Source: Gymnopilus junonius (taxonomy: Eukaryota; Basidiomycota; Agaricomycetes; Agaricales; Galerinaceae). Taken from it: a DNA stretch of 55,701 nt. The notes beneath the pieces were generated by a model. That model searched no databases and had not been told where the DNA came from. It worked only from the letters and a program-made list of their open reading frames with translations. A program made the position numbers and the translations under genes. The number at the start of each line of letters is the position of its first letter. The first letter of the stretch is position 1. The DNA is taken from assembly GCA_015501075.1 (NCBI GenBank), contig JADNYJ010000232.1, positions 1 to 55,701 on the forward strand, given 5' to 3'. This document shows, one piece after another, positions 1-12,105 of this stretch.

Positions 1-1556
1 GATCGGTGAAGTTGACAGGCTCCTCGAGGTTTGGATGGGCATCATTGAAAGCTATCAAGTCAGCAAGGCTACGAACTCCTGATGGGTTCTTCAGGAGTCC
101 TTCATAGTACGCATTGAGTTGAATCTACAATCGAATCCAATCAGCGGGTTCCAACTAACGTTATCGCCACAACTCACCTTGAAGTCAACATCCAAGACAA
201 CAGTCTCATTATTGGAAATAACAATTTCATCAGCAAATGGCAGGTCCGCCGGGTCGACGACTGTAGCCCCAAACTTCATATAGTCGCTAATGCTTGCTCA
301 AACACAACGTTGATGAAAGGATCATTCCCGCTTATACTGTCATTCAGAAAAGCGCGTCTCGGAACACCAATCCTCTTCCCTTTCAGGGCATTTTTGTTGA
401 GAGCTTTTGTAAAGTCAGGTACAATGGGAGGCTGGGCGAAGGTGAAGTTATCGTTTGGATCTCTCCCAGCAATTATGGACAGGACAATCACGGCGTCTGT
501 CACCGATCTTGTCATTGGGCCTACAGTGTCTTGGTGCTTGGAGATGGGCACAACTGGAAATGTAGAATCAGATCGACAAGAAAGGTTCATAATACGAAGG
601 GATATACCTCCTGCCCATGACGTTAACCCGACAGTAGGTTTGATGCCAGTGAGATTATTGTTGGACGTAGGGCAAGTGATACTTCCATCAGTCTCAGTCC
701 CAAGCGATACTGCCGTAAGTCCAATGGATGTTCCCACTCCGGAGCCAGATGAAGATCCGCATGGATCAGCATTGGGGAAATAAGCATTTGTGTTTTGTCC
801 ACCTCATCCAGACCATCCAGAAGCCAGGTTGCCTCTAAAGTGGGCGAATTCGGAGAGACTGGCCTTGCCTGATATATAAAATAGTCAGATTGAAATTGAA
901 ATCATAGTGAAGGGATCAATAGTGTATGTACCTAAGATAATGGCACCAGCTTTCCGTAGGCATTTCACAACTCCAGCATCTTCGGGGACGACAGATCCTA
1001 GCAAACTGAAAGATCCAGCTGTCGTATTCAAACCTACGCCACATCATTCAATGTACAAAACACTCAAAATCACAAAAAGAGGAACCTTCAGAAGCAATAG
1101 TCGCAATATTATCCTGAAATTCTGGCAGTAAGTTCCCATCTTCACGCTGGATAATTAAAGGAGTAGACCTTCAAAAGGATGGGGATACCATGCAGGGCGG
1201 ATCGTTTTCCTGTTATCTTTCTTTCCTTGTCTAACACGGCTGCTTGCACTATGGCAGAAGGATTTGTTTCGAGAATGGCATGAAGGGCCGGACCCTTCAA
1301 GTTGACTTCTTCAATTCGGGCAAAATACGCCTATTGTTTATAAGTCGAGATAGGAATTTGACGAGAATGTGAGGCTGACTTTTATGAGGTCGACACTGGT
1401 AAAGTGACCGCCATCCAACCCCGCTTGAAGTTCTGCAATACTGGCCTTGTAAAGATCAGGGAAAGCAAAAGCTGCTGTGGAAATTACTTGCATAGCCCCA
1501 AGGGCTAGCAAGGCAAAAAGCCACAACTTTAGGTGGCACATGGCTCCCGATTCCAA
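1..1556 (-). pseudogene. Secreted amidase-signature hydrolase, 5' part, one in-frame TGA, runs off window
   Basis: This is a multi-exon amidase-signature (AS) family gene read from 1556 leftwards. The first exon starts with a signal-peptide-like segment (basic, then a run of Leu/Ala, ending near AAFAFPDLY). Later exons carry the AS catalytic elements: the Lys in LLKDNIAT (joined across an intron near 1140), the cis-Ser loop GSSSGSG (about 745) and the nucleophile region GTETDGSI (about 690). Introns are ~50 nt GT-AG; one falls about 555-605 inside the WAGG/VVPISKHQ segment. AS enzymes hydrolyse amide bonds through a Ser-cisSer-Lys triad; the substrate cannot be predicted. At 804-806 an in-frame TGA sits where the family usually has Arg (GWSG[R]GGQ), so this copy is probably inactive unless the codon is read through or the base is an error. 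The C-terminal part lies outside the window. Family assignment is firm; function is inferred. Confidence 0.85.
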
Positions 1557-2058
1557 TTTTCAGTCAAGGTAAACTGCAGCGACTCCTGCAAAAAAATATC
1601 CTGACTCTCAGTATGATAAGAAATTGGGGAAGAAGACGGTTTACCTCGCTTCGTCACTATTGTGGCTTTTGTAGTCCAATTTTTTCCCCACATGTCGCGT
1701 TTCATGATGCAAGCCAGGAATAAGGCAGATAAGAGGCCTTTACATTCAGAAATAGAGTCCCCAGCCCTATGGAATCTCTCTGACCGCGTGCACATGAGAA
1801 GAAAGTGACGAGAGAAAATGTCAACCGACCATTCTTTCAACACAGAGGGCAGACATGTGACCTTATCCCTTATAAAATGTCTATTTCCGGAGTTCTTTTG
1901 AGAATTTGACTGGAGGTCGAAATAGAATGACGATGATCCTTCTCGTTAAAAATATATAAAATATTGGGCCATCTGTCAGTGAAGCATTTTTTCAAGGCTG
2001 TTTCTATTGGACTCATGCGACTTCATGCAGGCCGCAAGCCTGATCATCGACGAAAAGA
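1557..2058. other. Intergenic upstream region of the amidase gene
   Basis: This is the AT-rich 5' flank of the amidase-like gene. Short open frames on the minus strand (1529-1843) have no recognisable motif and show no splice logic linking them to the gene. I see no supported gene here. Confidence 0.5.
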
Positions 2059-2060
2059 TA

Positions 2061-2200
2061 CTGTACTGAACTGACCAACTCTTGGCCACGTGATCATTTT
2101 TTTCACCGACAATTCCCAAAATCATGATAAATGAGAAAAAATTATTGCGGGTCAAAAAAAATCGGTGACGCGTGACCAAAGAGTTGGTCGTTCAGTACAG
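2061..2200. mobile_element. 140-bp MITE flanked by TA (Tc1/mariner-like)
   Basis: An imperfect inverted repeat starts CTGTACTGAACTGACCAACT at 2061 and ends with the matching complement at 2200. The arms are about 45 bp and enclose an AT-rich loop. The copy is flanked by TA on both sides (2059-2060 and 2201-2202), as expected for Tc1/mariner-type target duplication. It has no coding capacity. The family name is inferred only from the TA duplication and structure. Confidence 0.75.
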
Positions 2201-2283
2201 TATATTAATGGATGAAATTGGATGAGATCACAATGAACACTCTCCGAATCCAATACTATTTAGATGGTATACAGCTTTTATCT

Positions 2284-3804
2284 TCAGTTTCTCCATGAAG
2301 GCCATATCTTTTCATCTAAAATGGGTGGAATATCTGCCAATCCCAAGAGCCAACTAGCTGCTCTCTTCCAATTCCCCTTCAGACTAGCAGACTCTGCTCC
2401 TAGCCTGGTTTTAACCCACTCTTTCCTCCACCAATCTGGTGCACTTCCACCTTCTGCAAGCCATAAAAGTGCAAAGCAACTTAAATCTGGGCGATGAGCA
2501 TTCATGTCAGGATGATGGAGGTCTGCATCAAAGTAATTGATTGAAATTATCATTGAGGTATAACTCACATGATACAATGTTTGAAATTGAAGAGGTGTTG
2601 CATTTATTGCACCATTCAGACAGTTGGACAAATGATGATTGACATCCATGGACTGCTGCTCCAGATTGTGTTGCAGCCATCATGTCACTGCATGATGTGG
2701 ACAGTCTAGGAAGATTAACACCAGCTCGACTGCAACACTGAGAAATTCAGGACCAAGTCCAGAGTATTGCTCCTCCATAGATTTCTGGTAGAAGGAGGGC
2801 ATAACTTTATTTGGATGAGGGAACCAGGCTGATGTTGCCTCAAGCTCAGTTGTCACTTTGTAGTTTGGATTGCTTCTTGTGATGCCTCTTGCAGCCTTCC
2901 TCTTGTCCTGGACATCAAATACCAGTTCATAAGGGGCTAATCCTTTATTCCATCCTAGGATGTCCATCATCATGCAAAGACCAGTCCTGTTGAAGCCATC
3001 ATATGTAGATGGGATAGACTTGAGGAGGCTACTTGGCATGCTGTTGATCACTCTAGAAACCTGTCATTGAAATCCTTCTTTTTCTTCCCACAGGAGGGAC
3101 ACTTGATGCCCATTATACCCATCATCATATACTGAAGGCCCAAGTAGTCCATTGCTTTCAACCTTGCTGCTGATCATCTTTTCATCCAGACTGTCAAAGA
3201 GAGCTATCAGATTCTGTGCAATCCCTATAGGGCACTTAATTGTCCAGCCCCATTCATCTGAAGACATTTGCATGATTGATTGTTGGCTATTGATTTTTTG
3301 GAGCCATCTCCAGTTGGTCATGGTTCTACAAAATTTCCCATATACAGATGGAATCCCTGTATCGCTTGGACCTGTCCATGACAACCAGCAGAGCTCAATA
3401 TAGGAACAATTTCTCCATGCTGGAATGGCATAGCAGATGATGGATATAGCAGTGGCAGTAGATAGGGTAAGGATGCCCAGGGAGTTGCTACTATTTCCAG
3501 CAAGGAAAGAGAAGACTATAAGAATGAAAGAACTGGCAAGCATAGTGGACACAATAGACCACCACCAATGCTCATAACATGCAATGTGGAAATGGAATGT
3601 CCACATGCCTTGATCTTCTGCAATTGTGATGACAGTGACGATAAGGCCTTGCCAGAAGAATGTGATAACCACTAGGCCAATGGATACCCATAGTAGTGCT
3701 ACTTGGCCAGTTTGGTCAATGAAAGGAAGTTGTGGTCCATTTCCACCAGACATAGGGACAGCATAGGCAATGCTAGCATAGAGAAGGAATTTGAATAGGA
3801 ACAT
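2284..3804 (-). pseudogene. Multi-span membrane protein, one reading frame with two internal TGA codons
   Basis: The frame runs uninterrupted from ATG at 3804 to TGA at 2284 (507 codons) except for TGA codons at about 3064-3066 and 2680-2682. No TAA or TAG is present. The N-terminus has a hydrophobic signal or anchor, then at least three further hydrophobic spans, each followed by polar loops. A W/G-rich segment reading AIPAWRN...WTGPSDTGI lies at about residues 130-165. The C-terminal half is soluble, with a YSGLGPEFLSVAVELVLIFLD stretch. Both the W/G-rich segment and this stretch recur in the decayed locus at 39141-40329, so the two are paralogues. I do not recognise a named domain. No introns are needed. 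The two TGAs fit decayed Arg CGA codons. Likely a non-functional copy of an agaricomycete membrane-protein family. Confidence 0.6.
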
Positions 3805-4188
3805 ACATGTTAATCCCTGATGTCAACAGCAGAGCCAGTTTTCACTGCTGCTGAGATGGAAATTCATGCCATCTTCAAGGCATCATGACACAGATCTGAT
3901 GTAGGTGTAACACATGAATGCAACAGTGCTAGTAGGGCACTTGTGAATCAAAAACATGCAAAGCTGACAGTGCTCATATGTCAGTGTAATAGGGTTCCGG
4001 ATCCTTGGGAATAGACATCATTATTTTAATCCATAAGCTTTGCATGGTGAATCAATATATGATATATTAGGAACAGATGAAATGAAATTAAAATGATCTG
4101 CCCTGTAAAGAAAGAACATTCACCCTTCAAGATATCTCTTCACATTGTGCTTAGATGACTGCTTCAATCAGTGGCATTACCCTAGGTC
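3805..4188. other. Intergenic, no gene seen
   Basis: AT-rich sequence between the membrane-protein start and the old LTR. No open frame of interest and no repeat recognised. Confidence 0.5.
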
Positions 4189-4193
4189 CTAGA

Positions 4194-4501
4194 TGTTATG
4201 ACTCCTCATTTTCTCATTATCTTATCATGGCTCATTTTTCTCTTATTATTTATCAGTCAATTTGTTGTTTATATAGTTTCCATCATGACCATCTTTGCCT
4301 TGCAAGATGATCATTCTTTCTCTTACTTGAATATGTGGACAATCTTTCTTTTTGATCATCACCCCTTTCATACCACCTCTGTGATAATCATCCCCTTCCA
4401 ATTCCCCTTGTTTCGATACTGTTTCATATATATTATTATCCACTCAAATAAGTATATAAACTGTAGCTAGACTATGATGTACCCTAGCTTGTTCTTGAGA
4501 A
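4194..4501 (+). repeat. Old solo LTR, left half (TSD CTAGA at 4189-4193)
   Basis: The sequence starts TGTTATGACTCC and aligns along its length with the first two-thirds of the younger LTR at 4502, at clearly lower identity. It stops at GAGAA (4497-4501), where the younger element is inserted. The remainder resumes at 38916-38921 and ends TAACA at 39074. The two halves total about 462 bp, close to the 455-bp younger LTR. The flanks CTAGA at 4189-4193 and 39075-39079 form a 5-bp target-site duplication, so this was a complete solo LTR before it was split. Confidence 0.9.
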
Positions 4502-4956
4502 TGTTACGATCCCCATTTCTTATCTTATCGCATGCATCTCTTCTTCTTTCTTGTTATCATTTATCATTTGATTTTACTATTTATAGTTTCTCATGATCAT
4601 CTTTGCTCACAAGATGATCATTCTCTCTTACATGTATGTGGACAATCTCTCTTTTCTGATCATCACCCCTTCTGCAGTATCTCTGTGATGATCATCCCCT
4701 TCCAATTCCCCCTGTTTTGTTATTGTTTCATTTATATTATTATCAACAGCAAATAGTATATAACCCATAGCTAGTCTACTGTATTCATTAGCTTGTTCTT
4801 GAGAATCTACTCTCTTGTATCAGCCAGAGCAAACTTGAACTTCTAAGGCAATCTTCTGTCGAAGACAATACCTTAGTTGACTTCATCAAATGACCTCTAT
4901 GATTACTACCCAGACCTTATCTTATCAGATTAGGTTCTGTCATTAACATCATAACA
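4502..4956 (+). repeat. 5' LTR of gag-only retrotransposon (455 bp)
   Basis: It begins TGTTACGATCC and ends CATCATAACA, so the ends form the inverted repeat TGTTA/TAACA. A near-identical copy lies at 38460-38915. The outer flank GAGAA (4497-4501) is repeated at 38916-38920. A TATATAA-like box lies near 4757. Differences from the 3' LTR are mostly at CpG-compatible sites. Confidence 0.95.
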
Positions 4957-5015
4957 AAAGAACAAGCTACCACCTCATCCAATGCTTCTGCCTAGCAAGC
5001 ATTATCGCTGACATT

Positions 5016-5545
5016 ATGGCTCAAAGAAGAGGACGATTCACCACTAGTTTTAGTGATGAAGAATTCTCTGACCCAAACCCTGACTGAACCTCTGATGCAG
5101 GTGCATCCAACAAATACAAAACACCACCCAAAGGAGAAGAACCTCTGTTGACCCAATCGACTCTCTTTGGATCTACTGTCCAAGAACCCGGCATATTAAG
5201 ACACAACTTTGAATCTTTGCTAGATACTCTACTCAGATCTCAACCCATCTTCTACCCCACAAATGAACCCGAAATTCCAGGAGAATCTTCTGACACTGCC
5301 CCCACTGCTCCCAACTCCTCCACTTCTGCGACTCAATCTGCCCAGCCTTTTGCTCCTTGCCATGATCCTGTAGCTCTGAATAGTGGTTCAAACACTATCA
5401 TTGTCTCTCATCCCTTGGTCATTCCCTCTCATCCCTCAGTCATTCCCTCTCATCCTTCAGTTGTCTCCTCTCATCCTCCAGTCATTTCCTCTCATTCTTT
5501 GGTCATTCCCTCTCATCCCTCAGTTGCTTCTTCATCTGCTATACC
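5016..5545 (+). pseudogene. Gag-like protein, part 1 (N-terminus)
   Basis: ATG at 5016 opens 60 bp after the 5' LTR and reads MAQRRGRFTTSFSDEEF, then a TGA at about 5085, then an open frame rich in Pro, Ser and Thr. The segment ends with six imperfect copies of a seven-residue unit SHPxVIP. The frame stops making sense at ATACC (5541-5545) and resumes in phase after ATACC at 34141, which is why I treat the two as one gene. The function would be the structural coat protein of the retroelement particle; this is inferred from position and from the zinc knuckle in part 3. Confidence 0.7.
5405..5526 (+). repeat. 21-bp coding minisatellite (SHPxVIP units)
   Basis: About six tandem, imperfect 21-bp units of the type TCTCATCCCTCAGTCATTCC encode repeats such as SHPLVIP, SHPSVIP, SHPSVVS and SHPPVIS. 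The reading frame is kept because the unit is a multiple of three. It lies in the low-complexity linker of the gag-like protein. Confidence 0.85.
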
Positions 5546-7038
5546 AAGGATAGTTTTACAATACCACACTGTATGTTGTGTCTCAAAGGAGCATTAGAAT
5601 ATAAATGAGGTGAGAAGATGCCTGACAAGAAAGTAGCACATGCAGATTGAAGAAATACATTTTTCATCATTTGTCTCCATGTTCTATATTGGGATAATTT
5701 GGGGGTGCATGGCCAGAAATAGTATCTACCTTGTCAATAGAGAATCTCACAAGTCAATAGCTGGTAAGTTAAGGGAAGACTAAACACCTACTCCATTACC
5801 ATAACAAAATCTGAGGGCACGGAGATCTTGTTTTTATTAAAAAACTCAATACAGAGCTTGTCCTGAAACAGCATGCTAATGTCTTTTGATTTGCAATCAA
5901 AAATGGCAGAGCTTACACCAGTAGTGGACTCCAAAGTTCTGATACACTGGCTAACATAGAACTTGTTTCTAAGTTAGCAACCTTGATTATAATACAAGAT
6001 GGATGCACCTACTTTATACACTGAGCATGCTGGTTGGTTGAGTAATATATACTCTGAATATACTGCCAAAAGCTGCAACTTACAAGCAAGCTGGGATTCA
6101 TCTCCAAGCCCAGGCAGGGGGTTTTGTTGCAGAAGTGGAACACAAGCTGAAAAAACAAAAAGTTGAGTTAAAATGCAAATAGGCTCTCCCCACAGACTCA
6201 CAGAATGGGTTAGTACAGTTTTGAGCTAGAATACCTCCTAATCAAAGAGGTCTTTTATTTTCTGTCCTGCTATTAAAATTTATTTACTTACCATCATGCA
6301 GTCCAATTTGCTCAGAAAGAGAAGGGGTAGGATCATATACCTTAGTGTAAGGGATTTCATATTCCTGCCTGCAGAAATTGTAGAAGTAAACAGTTTAGAA
6401 AAGTAAAAGAATTTTCTTGGCAGAGACTTACAATGCACATTTTGCCTAGGTACCCAAGACCATCTGAAGCTGAGGGCACCTATTAGGATTGAGCTAGTTA
6501 TTTGAAATTCCTTTTGCATTCTCTTTAAAAATTTCTTCATAAGCTCCTTGCTCAAAGGAGAATCTTGCTTTTTGGGTGATGCAGTAGTCTAGACCTCCCT
6601 CAACCTAAGCTTGCTGCAGGTCAGATTTGTCAATAGAAATTATTTAACTAGCATACCACTGTGGCTTCTAGAGCTACAACAAAAATGCTAAAAACTTGCC
6701 CAGAATCAACAATGTGCTCCCTGTTCTTTATGAGACCATCACAAAGCATAGTGTAGATACTCTTGTGATCCCATCACCCACATTCTCCCTTCTCAAATTA
6801 AGATATGACCTTAATTACAATGTGGTTACTCACATCTGGATGCTCTTGACAAGCATAGAGAGGTGGCTCCAAACCTACTCTTTTTTTCAGCAACTCTGCC
6901 CTGCCCTTTGCCTGTTGCTGGAGATCAATGCTGAGTCCAATCAACTCTGGGTCTTTATTATAAAGCCCAAAGCAACTTGGGGATGCTACTACAGCTTTGG
7001 CAGTAGTAATGAGGTTTCCCATGTATAGTATGGAGCCC
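5546..7038 (-). other. Degraded multi-exon coding remnants, unrecognised
   Basis: Several short minus-strand exon-like stretches with splice signals are present. The clearest runs 7022 to about 6832 (MGNLITTAKAVVASPSCFGL... ending at HPDV before GTGAGT). Another lies near 6740-6700. Frames between them are broken, and no motif identifies the product. It may be a remnant of the same kind of gene as at 8389-9830, but I cannot show homology. Confidence 0.3.
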
Positions 7039-8153
7039 TGATATACCTAAAGCTAGTGAAGAGCTGAGAACTGGTTGAATAAAATGATGTACAATGTGTT
7101 GGTTGTCTGGGTTGCTAACAATGGGAACAGCCTTTGACCTGATATAGAAATGCGGAATGGCAGACTAAACAAGTCAATTACTCCGAAGCAGTGTAATCTA
7201 TTTTTACCATCTGGAGGAATGTAACCGGAGATGAAATGATCCATGATGATCGACATCGGAGCAAGTGCTATTTTTGGTAATATGAAGATGCAACGCAAGG
7301 ACGCTCATCCCCTCATGCTACCTCATAAAACTAATAAGAATACACCTATCCTAGACACATTAGCAATCCCCTGAGGGCTCAGACAAATCCTCTGCAAGGT
7401 AGATAAAATATTAAAGACACCATAATGTACCGGCTGTTGCAAGATCGCAACAGCAGGAATATTAATCCGATAAAATGCCTTAAATGGCAATGAGATAAAT
7501 ATTCAGTGCTTGATGAATATGCCCTGCCAATGGCATAATTCCCCTCACTCCAAAGTGGACCAATGACAAGATAATTAATTACACAGCGCTTATCAATTTA
7601 GCTTAGTAAGACACCCAGAAAAATAGTATAAAAACCCAGTAGAATTAGTGTAGAAAAGCAAGCAGACAGCACCCCTCGAGTTGTATCAATACAATTGAGC
7701 ATCTGGCTTCTAAACTAGATAATAGAAAGACATTTGATTGATATAAAAGCGCAGAAAGCTTCAGACAAACTAAGAATTGAGCTCAGAATAGAGATAAATT
7801 AAGCAAAGGCTTTATTATACAAGTCAGGACCTAGTTGAGTAGTTGGGAGTAGACAGAGTGTCACTCAGCTACAAAAGTACGAAGTCTTTCAGTCCAAAAG
7901 CATAGCCAGAGTCTAGTTTTATCTCAAGAAGAGAATATTCAAGTTTAGAGAAGTTCTAAGCCAGAAAGTCAATTAAAGCGATCCTTTATCCAAAGAGCCC
8001 CTACAATTCATTGTAAAACCCCATAAAAGCGAACTTAATTAAAAACATTGATACTTACACTCCCCAGAACTTACACAAGTCAAGGACATTTGTTGGGTTA
8101 AATAAAAGCGATCTATTTCATTTTTCATACCTTCAAACTACCTAAACTTATCA
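7039..8153 (-). repeat. ~1.1-kb repeat, inverted copy A (decayed)
   Basis: On the minus strand this begins TGATAAGTTTAGGTAGTTTG (8153 downwards) and is similar over about 1.05 kb to 15184-16290 on the plus strand. The sharp shared border is the TGATAAG end; similarity fades towards 7039, where TGATATA could be the other end. The copy contains four AAAGCGATC/AAAGCGAAC-type motifs at its TGATAAG end. Many CpGs of the other copy are TpG or CpA here, so this copy is older or more heavily mutated. It is probably a solo LTR of an unnamed element, but TSDs were not found. Confidence 0.65.
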
Positions 8154-8330
8154 GCACACCCACACTTTTTTCTGTGCACTCATTTTTTTTTTCTGCACAC
8201 TCATATTTTTTTCGCACACTGATACTTTTTTCCACACAACCCCTCACCTTTTCTGTGCTACCTATGACTGGTCTTGGGCTACCTAACAAGTTTTCTGCAC
8301 TCCCTAGGTAAGTGTCATTTATTTTTCTGT
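8154..8330 (+). repeat. Imperfect tandem CACACTnATTTTTTTCTG tract
   Basis: Five or so degenerate units of CACAC(T)CA followed by a T-run and CTG (for example CACACTCATATTTTTTTCG) lie directly against repeat copy A. Simple-sequence expansion; no coding. Confidence 0.6.
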
Positions 8331-8388
8331 GGCTGGTAACTATTTTGCAGATTAATTCCCCACTCTGCCAAGCATAGCCATATGCATA

Positions 8389-9830
8389 TTAGGATAAGAA
8401 TAAGTCACTGAGAGATCCTGGCACACCCTTATAATAAATCAAATCTTTAGCAAAAGCAGTTGGAAGTTCACTCTGGACTGACTCTGCTGCAGTTAGAAAT
8501 TCACCCTGGACCAACTGCACTGTTCCTCTAACTTCTTCCTGCCACTGGGCAACAACATGAATAAGATCCTCTGCCAGGACTGAGGCATTGATATTTATAT
8601 TGTAAAATTTGAAAAAATTGTTGTCCTCCTCAAGAGTGAATTTCTTGAGGGGGGGAGAAGATAGGTTGTACTTTTGCCTTTAGAAAGGATTTCAGAAATT
8701 TAGGATTATAAAAAAATTAATCACAAGACATACTGTCTGAATGACTACCAGTCTTCCATCATTTTCATTAACATCAGGCCAGCATAATCATCCTTCTTCC
8801 TATGGAGAAGGGAAACCAAAAACATTTTGAAGAGAGACCTCAAATCTTCACAGCTATTTCCCCTTCCCTTGCTCTTGCCAGGTGTGAACTCTCTGATAGC
8901 ACTGTATATCTAATTGCAAAGATACACAAAAGAAAGAAGAGAAAGAATAAATGTGAGCCCACCACCATGTTCATAAGAGCCACCATGTTGAAGAGCAAAC
9001 TATTTTGGAATCTGAAACCCTGGTCAATAGGAATTTTTGCACTGCCAGGTCCAAATAAAAAATTGAATAACAAATTCCTGGAAGTTAGATTATTCCAGCA
9101 GCCAGGGTTGCTCTTGATAAAAACTAAAACTAGTTAAGAACAAACAATAAAAACTAAGCAATTCATACCTGGGTATCTGTACATCCATCAGTAAAAGCCA
9201 GAACCCTAGTAGTTCTATTGTTTGGTAATACAGCATTATAGCATCTCAGATAATCAGGCAACTCAAGGAGGTCCCACTGTGAATCCAGTGTCTGCTCATT
9301 CAATATGTGGAGGGTGTGTATGATACCCTCAACATTTCCCAAGTTATACATGTCTGGCACTAGCTTTTCTGCCATCCCAAACAGGTGCTTGTGTACAAGG
9401 TCAACTATATTGATAAGCTAATAAAAGCAGGAACATAGATTAGTTGAGTTAGTTCAAGTTGAAATAACATGAAATAGACTATTTTTCTACAGGAATCAAC
9501 TTACCACTTTGAAGTTGCCCTTAGGAAGATCATCCAGTCATGAAAGGTTCTAAAGAGATTGTTAAACAATTAGTAACCCCATTCCCACTACAAAATAATT
9601 TCAGCCAAGCTTGAAATGAACCTTCTCCAAATCCATTGTCAGGTCAATCACCTCTCTCTTCTTGCTAGCCAATCCAACAAGCTGGGCCTAGTCTGAACTC
9701 TCTGAACTCTCATCATCAGAAGATAGCATAGGAGGAGTGTTATCTTGCCATCCCAGAAGAGTGTTTTCTTGATGAGAGCCTTGCACCATTGGAAGAGGTG
9801 ACAAAGGTAGACTGACACCTGGAAACTTCA
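8389..9830 (-). pseudogene. Unrecognised multi-exon protein gene, decayed
   Basis: A chain of exons reads on the minus strand: an acidic N-terminal piece (MVQGSHQENTLLGWQ..., SSDDESSESSD) near 9800-9690; AQLVGLASKKREVIDLTMDL near 9690-9620; NLS-LDDLPKGNFK near 9550-9510; LINIVDLVHKHLFGMAEKLV to TDGCTDTQ at 9425-9170; and a last exon 8640-8389 (FTLEEDNNFFKFYNININAS to SLSDLFLS). Borders show GT and AG signals. Stops interrupt it: TAG near 9688 and TGA near 9540 (the latter fits Arg). I do not recognise the family. The last exon and the 9425-9170 exon look like genuine globular, helical protein. Function unknown. Confidence 0.45.
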
Positions 9831-10044
9831 ATAGGTTTATTCATGCAATGTTGTTTTATCACACCTTACATGTTTTATGAAAGCAGCAGTGAAAGAAACA
9901 GCAAATGGATGAAGATGAAGACCTTGGACTAGATGAAGAGGTAGAGGATAATGATATATAAGGTCAAATGGTCCTAAAAGAAGTGTATCATAGTGTAATA
10001 TTATATATTTATTTGTCTAGCACTACATTGGTTCAATTAAAGCA

Positions 10045-10165
10045 ATATTTGCCTCTGAGTCCCAGGGAATCATAGGGAATTCTTAGGGATTCCCTATGAT
10101 TCCCTAGGATTCCCTATAATTCCTGAGGATTCCCTAGGGAATCACAGGGGGACCCATAAGTACTG
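10045..10165. repeat. Cluster of AGGGAATC / GATTCCCT units
   Basis: Within 120 bp the motif GATTCCCT(A) or its complement AGGGAAT occurs at least eight times in both orientations (for example TCCCTAGGATTCCCTATAAT). Related clusters lie at 22110-22150 and 22225-22290. It could form hairpins or be a subterminal region of a DNA transposon; role unknown. Confidence 0.6.
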
Positions 10166-12060
10166 CTTCAAGACACAGAGCAACACCCAGATGAAGCTGA
10201 TGCATGAATTTGAATTGTACCCATGAACACCAATACCATTAGAACATGCTGGTTTTTAAAGCCTACCCAGATAGAGGCTCACCATGTTGTATACATGGTA
10301 CCTGATGCAGAGTTCGAACACATCATTGCCCATGTTGAATGTAGAAATTTGTTTGAGGAGCTTTCACCTTTATGGTTTATTAATATGCAACTGAGGACAG
10401 TTAGTATCAGTTCCCAGTGGATGTCAGGCACATACTTTGTTTTGAACAAAGTCCTGTCAAGCTCCCCAAATAATGAAATGCTTAAAGTGATAATAAAGCA
10501 ACATAACATTGCAGCAATCATCATGTGGTGAGAATACCATGTAGGCAACAGACCCAAGATTACAAGATTGAAGTAACTATGACTTCAATCAAAATCAGAT
10601 GATGATCTATCACCATGTAGGTTCTGGGCAAAGGTTCACCCTACTGGATGAGGACAGCATCACCCTGCTGTCCACTCATAATTTGACAGGGAGTAATGTA
10701 TGTATTCTACAACTTATTTAACCTCAATTCGTTTTTTTTCTTCAGTCTATAGGCCACATAGCTGGTAGTGTACCATCTGCAGCTGGCCAGCAGTCAGCTT
10801 CCAGCACAGAGCATATAAAATAGCTTAATGGTGCAGCTGGCCATTTTAAGCTGCTCTGCATTTTCAAAGCAGATTACTTTTATTTTACTGACTTGCCTCT
10901 GACAAACAGCTTTGAAGCCTCTCTGGATACTGCCTGCTTACATTATGTTACCATTGCTACATGAAAGTAAGTACCTGATTTGTAATAAGAACTGTGTCCC
11001 TTTCTGAACTTCACCCAAGTATCATTTACAGATAGGGAACACTTATCCATGCATTTAAAACTTATTTATTGATTTTTTATACTTCTAATATTTTGTTTCA
11101 GTTTTGTAAGAGAATACACAGTGAATTATTGCATATGAACCATGCTTCCCACAAACTCTGCATGTGGGGATTTTTAACATATTCAGACAACAAGGAGATT
11201 AAGATATCATACTGAGTGCACAGGGCATTTATGGGGACTGAGTGCTACATAAGGAATTTGATTTGGATTGTCAAGGAGACATTGATGGAGGGATGGATTC
11301 AAAATCCAAATTTGTATTATTGTACAGAGGTGGTGATCAGGTACACCTCTTTTTTTTTCTTTTTTTTTTTTTTTTTTTTTTCAGACAAGCACATGCACTA
11401 ATCTCATCTGTAGAAAAACCATACACAACATGACTGACATGGGCACAAGTGACGATGCCAACCACATCACGGCTATGCTACATCCCAGCTGTGAATCCAT
11501 CCACATATATGTCAACATGAATTCACCCATAGTGATGGAACATACAAGGATGATTTCAGTTTCATTTAGTGGATGCTGGGTTTAGAAAGGGGTCACATAC
11601 ATATTAAGCTTTTATTTCTCATTTGACAATTTTACCACATAAATGAAACCTGGCTGCATGAGATAAGTAAGGAATGCATTGGTTAAATAAACCAAAAGGT
11701 CACACACAGGTGATTATTGGACTTGATGCCATTCCGACATTTCTACCTTCAAAATTCCTTGATCATAAATTGATCCAGGCTCAGGCTCTAGCATTTTTTT
11801 TTCCAATGCTATTTGGTAAGTGAGGTGTCAGTCAGGCCCCATTTACATTACTAAATATATAGATGTAATTCAGCAGACTTGATCCTAGCAATAATGCTGA
11901 GCATCTTGTGCAGTTAGTTGGAAATGAACAATTTTTTATTTCATTAAGAATAAATGTGGGGCAGTTAAGACATTGACGCAATGTGCATACTAACTATCCT
12001 GTGAAATGCCTGCAGCAATGCATGATGCGAGCTGCATATCAAGGATCTAAATCAACAAAC
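10166..12060. other. Non-coding stretch with a poly-T tract
   Basis: No supported gene. A 102-codon plus-strand frame at 10223-10531 has no recognisable features. A ~35-nt T-rich tract at 11347-11382 ends in TCAG; it resembles a very long splice-acceptor tract or a reversed poly-A, but no exon can be tied to it. Confidence 0.5.
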
Positions 12061-12105
12061 GGTTAGTTTAAAGAGAGAAAATTGAGAGATGGGACTGGCC
12101 ATATA

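Noticed and set aside
1976..2179. 67-codon minus-strand frame
   Set aside because: It spans the MITE inverted repeats, so it is a chance frame.
2284..3804. Reassigned genetic code (TGA = Arg) to explain intact frames with internal TGA
   Set aside because: TGA also ends this and several other frames here (membrane gene, RidA-like, SAM-like gene), and basidiomycete nuclear genomes use the standard code; CpG decay explains the pattern more simply.
4198..4756. Hydrophobic open frames in the LTRs as small membrane proteins
   Set aside because: They lie within the LTRs in T/C-rich DNA; the hydrophobicity follows from composition and the frames are not conserved between LTR copies with start and stop.
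10223..10557. Pair of ~100-codon frames on opposite strands
   Set aside because: No recognisable motif, no flanking splice or start context; not separable from chance.
11347..11382. Long T tract as a LINE/SINE poly-A tail on the minus strand
   Set aside because: No adjacent reverse transcriptase, RNA-gene-like body or target-site duplication found; simple low-complexity tract is sufficient.
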